Part shown: piece after piece, positions 12,467 to 23,004 of the stretch
Position numbering within the stretch: position 1 is the stretch's first letter
How the letters are laid out: every line of letters begins with the position of its first letter
Assembly (NCBI GenBank): GCA_004194705.1
Contig: SADC01000941.1
Location: forward strand, 90,598-154,597
Length of the DNA: 64,000 bases
Direction: 5' to 3'
Origin: Ditylenchus dipsaci
Taxonomy: Eukaryota > Nematoda > Chromadorea > Rhabditida > Anguinidae
Notes under the pieces: generated by a model
Told to the model about the DNA's origin: nothing
The model's database searches: none
Seen by the model: the letters and a program-made list of their open reading frames with translations, nothing else
Position numbers and translations under genes: made by a program

Positions 12467-13235
12467 TAGGGTTGTCCAATGCCAAAGTTGGCAACTTTGG
12501 CAAACCTAGTCAAGATTATGCCAAAGTTGAAAAAAGCGATGTAGATAAAACTGATATCGAAAAACGGGCACACACTGGATAAAATGAATTTTTTTCTTCG
12601 AAACAACTCTTTTTTCGAGTGCTTTTCTTGGTTTTTTTAACCCACTCTTTCTCTGGTTTTACGTGCCTTTGTCTGGGTATTTCGCCTAATCGATTTGTTG
12701 GTTTAAGGAGCCGTGTTTATGGCGGAACCCTCACATGACTGCTTTTTCTGCATTTAATTGTGTTTTAGGCTAATCAATGGGAAATCCAAAGCACTGGAGC
12801 TGGCAATTTTTCACATCGAGTGAAGAAGTGGTCAATGGCAAAAAGAAAACCGTAGCTACATGCAAGTTTTGTTTGGCTCATTACAATGGAAACGCAACAG
12901 ACATGGCTTAGCACGCCAATTTGCTCAAGAAACCGAAACAAAGGAATAAATCGGATGAGCCGGATTCAGAAGAGGAAGAAAATGTTGAGAAAAATAATAT
13001 TGTGGAAGAAATCGATGAGTTTGATGGATTGTTTGATGAGGAAAAGAATTATATTTTTTGTTCGTTTTGAATAAAGTTTGATTGTGTACACCTAGTTATT
13101 TTTCGGTACGAAAATTGCCTTGGTCCCCCCTATTGTTCAACTTTGGTGCAACATTGGCAAAGTTGGCAAGTTTGGCGCCAACTTTGGCGCCAAATTTGGC
13201 ACAATCTTCAACTTTTGCAAAAGTAGACAACCCTA
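12467..13235 (+). mobile_element. hAT-like nonautonomous element with BED remnant (right-arm copy)
   Basis: TAGGGTTGTC at 12467 and GACAACCCTA ending at 13235. GCCAAAGTTGGCAACTTTGG-type words cluster near both ends in opposite orientation, as expected for subterminal transposase-binding repeats. It encloses the BED-finger fragment at 12777-13070. Confidence 0.65.
12777..13070 (+). pseudogene. BED zinc-finger N-terminal fragment of a hAT transposase
   Basis: Reads from ATG at 12777. Visible are WSWQFF near residue 8, then CKFC (Cx2C) near residue 29 and a distal histidine, the spacing of a BED finger. An in-frame TAG lies at 12909-12911 and the frame continues open to TGA at 13068, ending in an acidic DEFDGLFDEEKN stretch. 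BED fingers sit at the N terminus of hAT transposases; the dimerisation/catalytic part is absent. Either the TAG disables it or a splice I cannot define skips it. The whole transposon is a short internally deleted derivative. Confidence 0.6.
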
Positions 13236-14304
13236 CTATTTATCATTGAATGTATAGACGCACCAAGGATTATCTGAGGAGGAAGGGGCTAAACTAGCAA
13301 AAAAACCAAAATAAGGCTGAAAAAAACGAAAAAAGGGCTAAAAAATCCTGACGGGGAGGGAGGGGGGTGACTATAGCCCAGCTAGTGTAGGAAGTGCTCA
13401 ACACTCACACTACCAAAGGTCAAAACTGTTTATTCTGATGTAGAAACTAAAGCTCTACAAAATGGCACAAATAAGAAGTTCAAAAACGTTACTTCAACAG
13501 CAAAGTGCTACTTTTTTTGAATCAGCACCAAAAAATTGATTATTTCTTTTTTAATGTCTATAACTTTTTTTTACTTATTGAGCAGCTTTTGAGATCAAAC
13601 CCATTCGTCAAATTTTTTATGTGCGGGAGTTTTTCGTCTTCCTTAAAAAAAAAGTTATTTTTCGTCAATTAAGTTGAAAGTTTTGCTTTTTTGAAAACAA
13701 TGTTTTCATAAAATCGCTCATAACTTGTAGCAATTAATTAGTTTGCGGGTTGTTTTAGTGTTTTTAAAAGCCCACATTCAGCTGCAAATTCTGCCACGAA
13801 ATGTTATTAATTTGAAATGCAAGATACTATTTCATTTCTACCGAAAAACTTTTCGGTAGATTTCACTTTTTTCCTGTTACCATATTTTTACTCATTAAAA
13901 AGTGAAACACTAGAATTCAAACTGTTATAGATGCACACACATACACCTTAGAAAGAATTTTGCAGTTTTTCATTCATATTTCGTTTTCATTATTTTTTGA
14001 GATAAAATTCGTAAGAAAAGTTTGAAACTACAATACATATAGAGGCCGAAAAAGTGCCAGATACAACCTTTTGAAAATAGAGCAATTTTTTTTGATAGAA
14101 TTGATAGAATTTCACATTCGGCAACTTTTTTCAACTAGAAATCAAAAATTCAAATGTGTTAAATATTTACATATTTATTTTTATTATCACAGTGTAATGT
14201 GCGTTATGATCTTTTGAAAGTGCGTGTGCATTTTTAAAATCGCATATGCAGTTTCAAAAGTGCATGTGCACTTTCAGAGTTGCATGTGCATTTTTGAAAG
14301 TGAA

Positions 14305-14740
14305 TACCGTATTTCCTGTAATAATCACGTATGCTCTAACAAGCGCGCACCCCCTACTTTGAGGCGCCATATCTCAGCTCAGAGAAATTTTTCTTTTGTA
14401 TTTTCTTAACTCCCACGAGCTCTACCGGTTCCACTTTATAGATTTTGGGTCTTACTTTCATTCTAACTTTCAGTGTAGCCAATGACTTTTTGACTCTCAC
14501 TTTCAGTCTACAGTCAAACCTCGATATAAGATACACCCGATATAAGATACACCTCGTTATAAGATACACCTAAAGAAGATTTGGTTCGTCTGAACTAAAT
14601 TAAGGCAAATGAACCCTCTATATAAGATACACTCGATACAAGATACACCTTGTTAAGATACACCTGAGCTTGATCCCGTTCAGTAAAATGTCACTCGATA
14701 TAAGATACAGTCCATAAAAATATACAAAATTTTGAATTTC
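14305..14740. mobile_element. Half MITE-A plus Tigger-like MITE (right-arm copies)
   Basis: TACCGTATTTCCTGTAATAA opens at 14305 and runs to about 14455. From about 14508, TACAGTCAAACCTCGATAT and repeated AAGATACACC phrases are the mirror of 300-535. Confidence 0.65.
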
Positions 14741-14784
14741 CGCCATTTTTAGTGCAAATTTTTCAACTTTTTGTTGCGGAAAGC

Positions 14785-15605
14785 TTTTGGGTGGTATTTA
14801 ATTATGCCCGCTAATCTGTGAAAAATGCCCGCTAATCTGTGAAAAATGCCCGCTAATCTGTGAAAAATGCCCGCTAATCGGAAATGCCCGCTAATCTTTG
14901 AAAAATGCCCGCTAATTTTCGAAAAATTGCCCGCTAATTTTTTTTCTCGTCATTTTAGTCAAAATTTTGCAGGGATTCAAATTTTCTAGTCAGAAAATAG
15001 CTTGGATTGGTCAGAATCCACCGCGGAATGGCCTGAGTTTTGGCAAATAAATGATTTTGGTGAAATTTTGGTGAAATCATTTATTTGCCAAAACTCAAAA
15101 AATACTCGAGAAAACGCCATTTTACCACTGTCAAACCATCTTCAGCATGCCCGAGTTGATCTAGAAAACAGGTGTTGGACCATGAAAAACGTAAAAAATT
15201 TTTTGATCCAAGTGGACGACCACTTAGTTTGGTTGGTTCAGACTAAAAATTTAAAAACCACCGTAAGCCTGGAATTCTGAGCAATTAAGCCCATCGGACC
15301 CGAAATCTGATCCGCTCAATCGATTTTTCACAAAAAGTATACCCCCCCCCTTTAGTAAACCCCCAAAAAACCAACTTTCAGGGACTTCTGGCCATTCCGC
15401 GGTGGGATTCTGACCAATCCAAGCTATTTTCTGACTAGAAAATTTGAATTCCCGCGAAGTTTTGACTAAAAACGACGAGAAAAAAAATTAGCGGGCAATT
15501 TTTCGAAAATTAGCGGGCATTTCCGATTAGCGGGCATTTTTCACGAAATTAGCGGGCATTTTTCACAGATTAGCGGGCACGTTTAAATATTACCCAAAGC
15601 TTTTT
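14785..15605. repeat. Small foldback nested at the outer palindrome edge
   Basis: 14785-15029 (GCCCGCTAAT array, then TTGGTCAGAATC CACCGCGG) is repeated in reverse at 15389-15605. The 0.35-kb loop holds a smaller palindrome (GGCAAATAAATGATTTTGG / AAATCATTTATTTGCC, 15042-15090) and a stretch at 15090-15240 related to 52290-52440, including CAAGTGGACGACCACTT. Position 8 onward of the window is a third copy of this arm. Confidence 0.8.
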
Positions 15606-15611
15606 GTTCTG

Positions 15612-15744
15612 CTAAGTCCTGCAGCAGGACTTAGTAGTTGTTTCATGTAAGTCCTGTACAAGGACTTATTATTAGTATCATGTAAGTCCTTTTTCAGGAG
15701 TTATAAAATGAAATATGTAAGTCCTCTACCAGGACTTATGATAC
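15612..15744. repeat. Tandem array of four short hairpins
   Basis: Four units of about 35 bp, each with AAGTCCT...AGGACTT arms and a different 4-8-bp loop (GCAGC, GTACA, TTTTC, CTACC), separated by TTATTATTAGTATCATGT-like spacers. The third unit has a mismatch in its right arm (AGGAGTT). Stems are conserved while loops vary. Confidence 0.8.
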
Positions 15745-15832
15745 ACCCTCTATATAAGATACACCTCGTTATAAGATACAGCTGAGGTCTGTCCCTGGGT
15801 GTATCTTATAACGAGGTTTGACTGTATCTAAT
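15736..15832 (+). mobile_element. Short Tigger-like MITE
   Basis: AAGATACACCTCGTTATAAG phrases followed by the inverted GGGTGTATCTTATAACG and terminal GAGGTTTGACTGTA. Relative of 300-535. Confidence 0.55.
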
Positions 15833-16260
15833 TTCGTGGGAATTAAGGGTTTTCAGTTTGAACCATCCAAACCAAGTGGTCGTCCACTTGGAGCAATTGT
15901 TTTTAAATCCCCAGATAAATCCCCAGTCTCTAATAATCTGCCACCCCCCCCCCCGAGGGTGGTTGAAAAATAATCCCCCACTCTCTAGTAACCCCTCACC
16001 CCTTAAAATCGTCTTTTAAAATCGTCTTTTCTCTGTTAAAATCGTCTTTTCTCTGTTAAAGAATACGGAGTGTGTTTGATTTTAGTAACTGTGGTCCAAA
16101 CCACAAGGACAACATAGACACCACACGTAGACTCAAAATAATTGAATCGCAATATTGTAAACCAAGAATAACGACTAACAAGGGAACCTCGTGAAGCTTT
16201 TTTCACTCGAGCAAGGGAGTTTGGTCTCATTGAACAGCCAGTACGCGACTTTAAATGAAA
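15833..16260. other. Gene-free stretch
   Basis: Contains C-run low complexity near 15942-15956 and three AAAATCGTCTTTTCTCTGTT repeats at 16010-16060. No gene. Confidence 0.5.
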
Positions 16261-16319
16261 TCTGCTAGGATCTCGGGCCCAAAAGGTGGGACGATAAGGC
16301 TAGTAAAGAATTGGAAAAC

Positions 16320-16385
16320 CACAGTGGGCTGTATATACGCACGGCCTAGGTCACAGGTTCGAATACTACTGGGTGCACGCCCTGC
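16320..16385 (+). other. Weak tRNA-like fragment
   Basis: Only a B-box-like GGTTCGAATACTACT is convincing. No cloverleaf can be drawn. Possibly a decayed SINE head. Confidence 0.25.
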
Positions 16386-16697
16386 TTTTACCCATTTTTA
16401 TTTACAAGTTTGGGTGACAAAATGATCCTCAGCCTCTTAGCTATCCAACAAAATTATTAGAGAAGGGAAAAATTTAAAAGTTAGTAAAAATTAAAGTGAT
16501 CACTCAGTAATTCTCGTTCATTATGCATTGTGCATATTTTAAATGATATGTCATTCGACGCGAGAGACAAAGTTTTTTTCTGTCAAAAAAGGTTTGCTAA
16601 AAACTTTTTTATTCCGATACTTTTCGAAGAAAAATTTAAATGCGTTATTGTTTTAGAAATGAAGTTAGTTAGCCTTATATAGATGATGAGATACAAG

Positions 16698-16772
16698 TTA
16701 ACTGTTAGTGTATTGGATAAGCGTCTAAGGTCAGTCAATGTTGTTCAGGGTTCGATCCCCAATGCTGGCTAT
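16698..16772 (+). other. tRNA-like sequence, decayed
   Basis: An A-box-like TTAGTGTATTGGATAAGCG is followed about 30 bp later by a near-consensus B box (GGGTTCGATCCCC) and a T5 run. No paired acceptor stem, so it is not a functional tRNA. Best read as a tRNA-derived SINE remnant or tRNA pseudogene. Confidence 0.4.
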
Positions 16773-16869
16773 GCCTTTTTGATGATTTAATTATTAATTT
16801 ACTAAAAAATAATTCTTATAGAAAAATGTATCTTATGGAGGGTGTACCTTTTAGGGAGCGTCGACTGTA

Positions 16870-17300
16870 ATTATTATTTTTTTGGACATAAAATTCTTGT
16901 TTTTGACCATAGATTTCTTCTTTTTGGCCATAGATTTTTTTCCTTTTTCGCCGTACTCGCTCAAAATTATGTTTCAACGACTTTTTGAGATTTTATTTTC
17001 TCTGAAACACGCTTAAAAAATATTTTCAGGGTGCAAACAACACTTTTTCGGTAAAATTTTTCGACGATTAGCTGCTCAAGTCAAAAAGCATATTTTTTCC
17101 CAAAAAAAAATTCTCGAAAAATGTCGTTTGCACCCTGAAAATATTTTTTCAGCGTGTTTCAGACACAATAAAATCTCAAAACGTGGTTGAAACTTAATTT
17201 TGAGTGAGTACGGAGGAAAAAGAAAAAATCTATGGCCAAACAGAAGAAATCTATGACCAAAAACAAGAATTCTATGGCCATTCAAAATCTATGGCCAAAA
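16870..17300. mobile_element. Foldback element with TCTATGGCCAAA words
   Basis: About 160-bp arms: 16890-17048 reversed matches 17112-17272. The outer parts consist of repeated TCTATGGCCAAA/TTTGGCCATAGA words; the inner parts contain CAGGGTGCAAAC. The loop is about 60 bp. No ORF of its own; frames over it are repeat translation. Confidence 0.75.
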
Positions 17301-17524
17301 TAAAATATTCTATGGTCAGAAAGGAATATTATCCATTTACCGAAACAGTTTCTATCATTTTACAGTGCACTCTTGATATAAAAGCACATTTTCAGTTCGT
17401 TTCCTAGCCGGGTCTGACCTATTTCAACTTAACCGTTTAGCTGTTTTTACAAAAACGTAGTCAGCGCAATATGTTTCCCAAAATCGTAAGAATTTGACTT
17501 TGTCGATTGGTTTCATAAAAGGTA

Positions 17525-17715
17525 AAACTTTACAGTTTACTATACTAGGGCCACTTTAACTCTACAGTTAATTATACAGTAAAATGTACAAGCTACGATT
17601 AACTGTACTGGCAACAATTAACTGTACAAGCTAAGTTTACTGTACAAGTTACAGTTAATTACCGGTTTTCGTTAAGTTATACAGGCTGTGGTGAGTTACC
17701 GGTAAGTTACCGTGG
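17525..17715. repeat. TTAACTGTACAAGCTA word repeat
   Basis: Degenerate tandem words around TTAACTGTACAAG/TACAGTTAATT, ending in GTTACCGGTAAGTTACCG. Probably another subterminal array of a small DNA element. Confidence 0.5.
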
Positions 17716-17789
17716 TAACTTAAAGCTTTCCAACTCAATTTTATTCCATATAATATGAAAAAATTTGTTAAAATATTCATTTCGCGGTT

Positions 17790-17900
17790 TTTTTGAAAAA
17801 TCCCGAATCGCGCGGGATCCGCGGGATTTTCCTGGCGGGAATCCCCAATCCCGAAAATTTTTGGAATCCCAATCCCGAGTCCCGCCGGTACCCCAAATCC
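17790..17900. mobile_element. GC-rich hAT-like end (AATCCCGAATCCCG words)
   Basis: Repeated AATCCCG/GCGGGAT words in both orientations, ending CCCGAGCCTAG. CTAGGCTCGGG as a terminus resembles CTAGGCTTGGGCTCCGG at 42010 and CAGGCCTGTGCACGGG at 44230. Only one end is seen. Confidence 0.4.
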
Positions 17901-17929
17901 CCGAGCCTAGTCATACCCACATGTTGGAG

Positions 17930-18215
17930 CCCAGGTGGTGGTGCTCAGTTAATGGTATTCAGGTGATGCTGCCCAGGTGATTGTGCCGGGTGGTAGCACG
18001 CGGATGGTCACACGCAGATGGTGGTGCCCACGTGGTAGTGTATTCAAGGGTATTCAGGTGATGGTGCCGGGTTGTGGTACCCTTTTAGAGGTATTCAGGT
18101 GGTCATACCCAGGTGGTGCTGTCCATGTGTTGTTGCTCAGGTAGTGTTATTCAGGTGATGCTGCCCAAGCGGTGGTGCCCGAATCGTCATACGCAGGTAG
18201 TAGTAACCAGGTGGC
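17930..18215. repeat. CAGGTGGTGGTGCCC minisatellite
   Basis: About 18 degenerate units near 15 bp, alternating CAGGTGGT and GGTGCCC/GGTATT. Purine/T-rich on this strand and noncoding. Confidence 0.75.
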
Positions 18216-18302
18216 AAATCAAATCGCCAGAAAACTAAGTATGATAAATGGCTATATAGTTGACTAAATAGCCGCAATATAGCCGAAAATAAATTTTTTG
18301 TT

Positions 18303-18440
18303 TACCGTATTTCCTCTAATTATGCGCCCCCTCCCAATTTAGCGGCCCCCTCTAATTTAGCGGCCCCCAGGTGGCAGTTGAAAAATTTAGCAGCCCCCTC
18401 TAATTCAGCGGCCCCCTCTAATTTAGCGGCTCCCATTAAA
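18303..18440 (+). mobile_element. TACCGTATTTCCTCTAAT MITE end with TTTAGCGGCCCC words
   Basis: Begins TACCGTATTTCCTCTAATTA and continues with about six CTCTAATTTAGCGGCCCC repeats. It shares its terminus with family A but not the interior. Confidence 0.65.
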
Positions 18441-18833
18441 ATACTCGATTATTTAAATATTTTCTTGTTGTGCAATCGTTTTTGGTTGTTGAACTCCTTA
18501 TTTTACAGCATTCATAGATTTCATCGCTAACTACTTGAGTGACTCTGAAGGAGAGAAGGAAGTCGTCAAATCAAAAATGCGGAAGTTGTTATTATAATGC
18601 ACAGCGAGTTGTATTTTTCACTCTAGCGAACGCACTTGATAAAAACCTGAAAAAGTTGAAAGAAAAAAGAACAAAAGAAGAATGAATGCACTCAGTGCAA
18701 GGGTGGACGTGATGTGCAAACAGTAGGCGAACCATGTGTTTTAAGCATCAAACCTACCTCTTTTTTAATATTATCTGACTGCGCTTATGCTATAATTTAT
18801 ACTTTTATTCAGATCTTTTCAGCATATTTTGTA

Positions 18834-19265
18834 ATGATTATTTCCACGTTTTTTATTACATTGCTAGCTAACTCACTTCAATGCGCGAGGCAAGTGAAAG
18901 TAGTAGAGGAAAATGCGTTGGGAGAAATCGCGCAGCCTGAAAAAGTCATTGACTCAGCTCATGACACAGATAACCCAATAGTAATAAAAGCACTTAGAGA
19001 ATTTGCACAGTTTGCAGAACATTATAACCCGGATTTTGGAACCAACACTCTAGAAGATGTAGAAAGAGCAATAAAATTTATTTTTAATAAAACAACACAA
19101 CAACTAGACTTAAACAAAATAAAAGAAAGAAAAACGGACACTGCAACAGATTTGATAAAAGTTGAAAATAATAATTCAGAAGAAATATTTTTAGGTTGGT
19201 TTAATAAAATAAATATTATTATATTAACCGAAACAGCTTATAAAAATGTATTTTCAAAACCTTAA
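18834..19265 (+). CDS. Small predicted secreted protein, unrecognised
   Basis: 143 codons from ATG at 18834. The frame is open further upstream, but this ATG is preferred: it follows an acceptor-like CTTTTCAG and starts a classic signal peptide (MIISTFFITLLANSLQCA, cleavage likely after QCA). The mature part is hydrophilic and helical-looking (EFAQFAEHYNPDF, LEDVERAIKFIFNK) with many acidic residues and no cysteine after the signal. I recognise no family. Codon use is more GC-balanced at the start than in flanking DNA, and the frame has no shift, unlike most frames in this window. An upstream noncoding exon or trans-spliced leader would suit the acceptor; neither can be proved. Confidence 0.5.
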   Translation: MIISTFFITLLANSLQCARQVKVVEENALGEIAQPEKVIDSAHDTDNPIVIKALREFAQFAEHYNPDFGTNTLEDVERAIKFIFNKTTQQLDLNKIKERKTDTATDLIKVENNNSEEIFLGWFNKINIIILTETAYKNVFSKP

Positions 19266-20769
19266 TTTGAAAACACATTTTAAAACAGGCTTTTTTGTTT
19301 CATTTCATGATTTTTTTAAAAAGCATATTTTCAACTGTAATTATGCTGCCCACTGCAAGCGTAAAATTCACTTCTCTCCAACACATACAGAACTGACTGG
19401 ACTGACTGACTGAAACTCGCTTTTTAATTTCAACTAATTCTTTAGCCCTTTCAATACTCTTTTTTGTGTGAAAAATTTTCGAATTTCATAGCGTTGAAAA
19501 TTATTTCTTGTCAATTTAATTCTAAGTTTTATTTTTCTCGAAAACGATGTTTTAGTGAAAATGTTCATCAGTATCTGCGAGCACTTCCTTTACGGTTTGT
19601 TTATAATGTTTCGGAAAGCTCACATGCTCTCGCTGACGTTGACACAAAATGAGACGCATTTGAACAGCAAGTCACTAATGTAAATCATTGCTTTTATTCA
19701 GAAAGTATTCTCACATTTTTTTGTTTTTTGGCGAATACAAAATTTCTTAGTCAATAACACAGAAAAACTTTGCTCAAAACAGGAGAAACGCGAAGTGCTG
19801 AAGCCCATGGGACCTGTCATTTCCGCTTCGATTATGAATAAAGTGCGTGGAAACGCCCCCTTAAAGTCAAAAGCTCCGTATGGTCAAAACATACTGGTTT
19901 TAAAGTGTTGTACCTTGTAGAATAATAGAGATTCTACAAATCATAAAACCGGCTGTTTTTCTTTGGTGATTCAACCACTTGTTTGTTAGAGTGAATTTAT
20001 CGAAATTTACTTTAACTTCATACGTGCCATAACTCCCTATTTTGGCAGCTTTCAGAGTAGATTTTTCGAGGGTCCGTGGCTGATGTTTTAATTTATTGTA
20101 TACCAGTAGAAATGGGTATCATTAATATAACATTAATATAAGACGTTTTTTCCGCTTTGTGAAAATGCAAATTTTGCGATGGCTAGGGCATTTTATAATA
20201 CAGCTGTAATTTAAGTCGCTGATTTTGAATGTGGCTTAAGGTTATTTGTATGAATGAGCTTTTGAAGCATACAAAGCTTTTAATATATTATCTTCAACAT
20301 TAAAATTTTTGACTACGCCATTTTGTAACCTGAGAAACATTTTTTTTTGAAAATATTAGGTCGTGTCAAAAGTTTGCACCGTTTTTTCCAAAAGCAATAT
20401 TTGTGGCATATTGTTTTTACCTTGGACTTTTTATCAATTTTCTATAAATTCACCACTCATTTTCTAGCTGAAAACCTTCGCTACAAAATCATTAGTGAAC
20501 TTTTGAAAAATTGATAAAAAAAATCTATAGTGAAAACGGAACGCCAAAAATATTGCTTTTTTGAAAAAAGCAGCGAACTTCTGACACGACCTAATATTTG
20601 CGAAAAAAAATGCCCGCTTTGCAGATTTGACTCAGAGGGATGAAATTAGGGTGGGGCTCAGATCAGAGAGCTCCTCGCAGTGAATTTTGTGCTGCTTGCC
20701 AGCATGCTCTTAATGAAAAAACCCAAAAAGAAATAAGACCAAATTCAACTAAAACATTGACTAATTTTA
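19266..20769. other. Stretch without a supported gene
   Basis: AT-rich. An inverted repeat around TAGGTCGTGTCAAAAGTT (20357) and AACTTCTGACACGACCTAA (20576) marks a ~250-bp foldback at about 20350-20600. A possible upstream exon of the next feature lies near 20688-20779 (reads SEFCAACQHALNEKTQKEI). Confidence 0.45.
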
Positions 20770-21537
20770 TTCAGAAAACGGTAATACATTGAAACGAAAA
20801 CTAGCTGATCTTATTCTCGTCCCAGTCGAATTCGGCAGCAAATACAGAATAATAAAAGAAAGTAAAAATGCTTGGAATAAATATCTAAAACTGTACAGAG
20901 AATTATTATCTCTTTTTTTTTCAAGGCAGCAAATGCAAAAAGTGAAGTAGGATTTTGTAGAAAATATGATCAATATCAAAATGCCTACGCGAATTATTAT
21001 AAAGAACATCACGAAAAAAACAAAAAACATGGAGACTCACAAAAAAAAATTGATCAAGAAGATCGAGCAATAAATCAGAGTGAAGAAGTTTCTGATTATC
21101 AATATCCACAACATCAATCAGTAAGACCAGAACTAAGGTGCAGAATCAAAATACCAAAGACAAAATACCCAATCACAAAATACCCAAAGACAAAATACCC
21201 AAGGACGAAATATACCAACGATCATACCAGATACATCGATCAATACACAGACGATCAGATACATCGATCCACAATATAACAACCACACCATTTCAACGTC
21301 CAATCAACATAACAGTACATCAAACACTAAATACATCAAATTTTAATCCACGATCATCTTCCAACATCAACTCTCGAGGTTAAGGATTGGAATCATAATC
21401 AACCACACTGCAAAAACAAAAACAATGAAGTTCAAATGGAAAAACTAGTCAATTCATTTAAAAGTGTATCTGATCGATCTGATCGTAATGTATCTGATCA
21501 CAATATGTATCTGAGTAGGTAGTCGACAAATACCCAA

Positions 21538-23004
21538 TACGTATTCGCTCTAATAATTCCACAACTCTAATAAACCCACAGTCTCTAATAATCCCACATC
21601 CAGAGGTTAATTGGAATATAATCCCACACTCTCTAATAAACCCACAGTCTCTAATAATCCCACAGTAGGAAAATTCGAGCTCGAAATCTGAATTTCAGGC
21701 ATTCTGTATTTTTGTAGTAACGTAAAAAGTGGGAACCTTCCTGCTAGACTACACGTGTAGAAGTTATAGACATAGTCGTAATTCAACCCATATGTAAGAC
21801 CGTTTAAAGTATGAAAATTAATTGGGCTTTGGACGTCGAAACGAGTACTCTTGCCATTTTCATCCACAACATTCAGCCCTCTACTAGATGTCTAGAGCTC
21901 ATGAAGAAAGTTCAGTTAATGGGATCGACAGTCTAACTCGCAAGCATAGAAAGTACAGTGCGGAATTCAAGCTCAAGGTGATCCAGTCGGCTAGCGGGGG
22001 ATCGAAGAACTCAGCCAGCAAGCACTACGTAATCAGTCGCAGGCTCGTCTATGACTGTATGGACAAGGAACAGGAAATTCGTAAGCAAGTGTCAGGAGAT
22101 TCGTGAACAAGCTCAAGAAACTCTCAAGTATTTGCATTATCCTTATCATTTTAGGTCAAGTTCCAAGCATGCGAAGCGTCTACCAGGCGGAGGAAGATCT
22201 GTGAAGAATGAGCATCTTGACACGGAGCTGGCAAAGAAGTTCCAGCTAAATAGACACGCAAAGAAGAACGTTTCCCGACAGATGATCCAGCGTCAGGCGG
22301 AGAAGGAGTTCAAGCTGACCGATAAGAATTTCAAGGTAGGGTTGATAATTTACACCTTCAACTAATTGAATTTATTTATTAAGGCGAGCGATGGCTGGTT
22401 ACAAAAGTTCATGAAGATTCACAATTTCACTTCACGTCGAGGTACCACGGTCTGCCGAAAACCGCATCTCGACTACGTTTCGAAGATCATCCAGTTCATA
22501 AAGTACGTGGGCTGCTTCGATGGAAGTGTACTTGGACTGGATCCTGCGCGCTTGGGATGCTCTACTAAATAATCAAGTCATTAATTGCTTCAAGGGTTAG
22601 TTCATTTTAGCCTCACATCCAAGCTGATCATAACCACAATCTCAGTTTTTCAGTATGCGGTCTGACTAATGCTGGCGATGGAAGTGAAGACGACTTTATC
22701 CACTGCTTCAAGGCGCATGGCCCTATCCCGGAAGGTTTCGAGATGCTGAAGGAAGCGAGAGCCATGGAAACTGCAGCGGAAGTTTCAGCGCGGAGGATGA
22801 AGTTATTGAGGAGGAAATTTTTTTTGAGTTGTGATGGTTCTTTTGGGATAAATAAATAATCTTTGGTCTGATTCGTTTGTTTGATTTATGACTTTAAGGA
22901 CCAGGTGGTGATCGAACAATAATCCCACACTCTCTAATAATCCCACACCCTTGGGGGTGATTGAGATATAATCCCACAGTGGGATTATTAGAGAGAATAC
23001 GGTA
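21538..23004 (+). mobile_element. Pogo-like element with TACCGTATT-type ends
   Basis: Left end TACGTATTCGCTCTAATAA at 21538; right end reversed from 23004 reads TACCGTATTCTCTCTAATAA. Both are followed by repeats of TCTAATAATCCCACACTC (21550-21662, 22918-22999). TA at both edges fits the pogo/Tc1-mariner target. It encloses the transposase remnant 21888-22859. The terminus is the one shared by MITEs throughout the window. Confidence 0.7.
21888..22859 (+). pseudogene. Pogo-like transposase, DDE domain deleted
   Basis: Two N-terminal DNA-binding modules are visible: a Psq/BrkDBD-type helix-turn-helix (RKYSAEFKLKVIQSA, near residues 23-60) and, after a frameshift in a small duplication (CAGGAAATTCGTAAGCAA / CAGGAGATTCGTGAACAA), a CENP-B/Tc5-type HTH (KRLPGGGR, VSRQMIQRQA, ASDGWLQKFMKIHN, RRGTTVC). 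A 46-bp intron (22337-22382) joins in phase. Right after IIQFIKYV the catalytic DDE core is missing and the frame resumes with the family's C-terminal block (WILRAWDALL, VCGLTNAGDGSEDDFIHCF) across a second short intron. Family: pogo/Tigger-like. Dead copy. Confidence 0.8.

Larger units (their letters stand above)
8299..15039 (-). repeat. Right arm of the ~15-kb palindrome
   Basis: Inverted copy of 1-6743. Mirrored coordinates sum to about 15042, drifting by a few bases because of small indels. The arm starts at CGCGCGCCGCGC near 8299 and still matches at GGCCTGAGTT (15030-15039), where the left arm runs out of window, so the true outer limit is unknown. Confidence 0.95.

Noticed and set aside
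1..15039. Single giant foldback transposon
   Set aside because: The arms consist of many unrelated nested elements and unique DNA, and no target duplication can be tested because the left end is off-window.
15002..15280. 92-codon open frame MDWSESTAEWPEFWQ...
   Set aside because: It overlaps the palindrome edge and a smaller palindrome, and its 3' half is a repeat also found at 52290-52440 where the frame is not kept.
15612..15744. CRISPR array
   Set aside because: Repeats are short hairpins with 35-bp spacing in eukaryotic DNA; there are no 25-40-bp identical repeats, unique spacers or cas genes.
16698..16772. Functional tRNA gene
   Set aside because: Good B box but no pairing acceptor or anticodon stems; same reasoning for 23249-23328 and 60317-60390.
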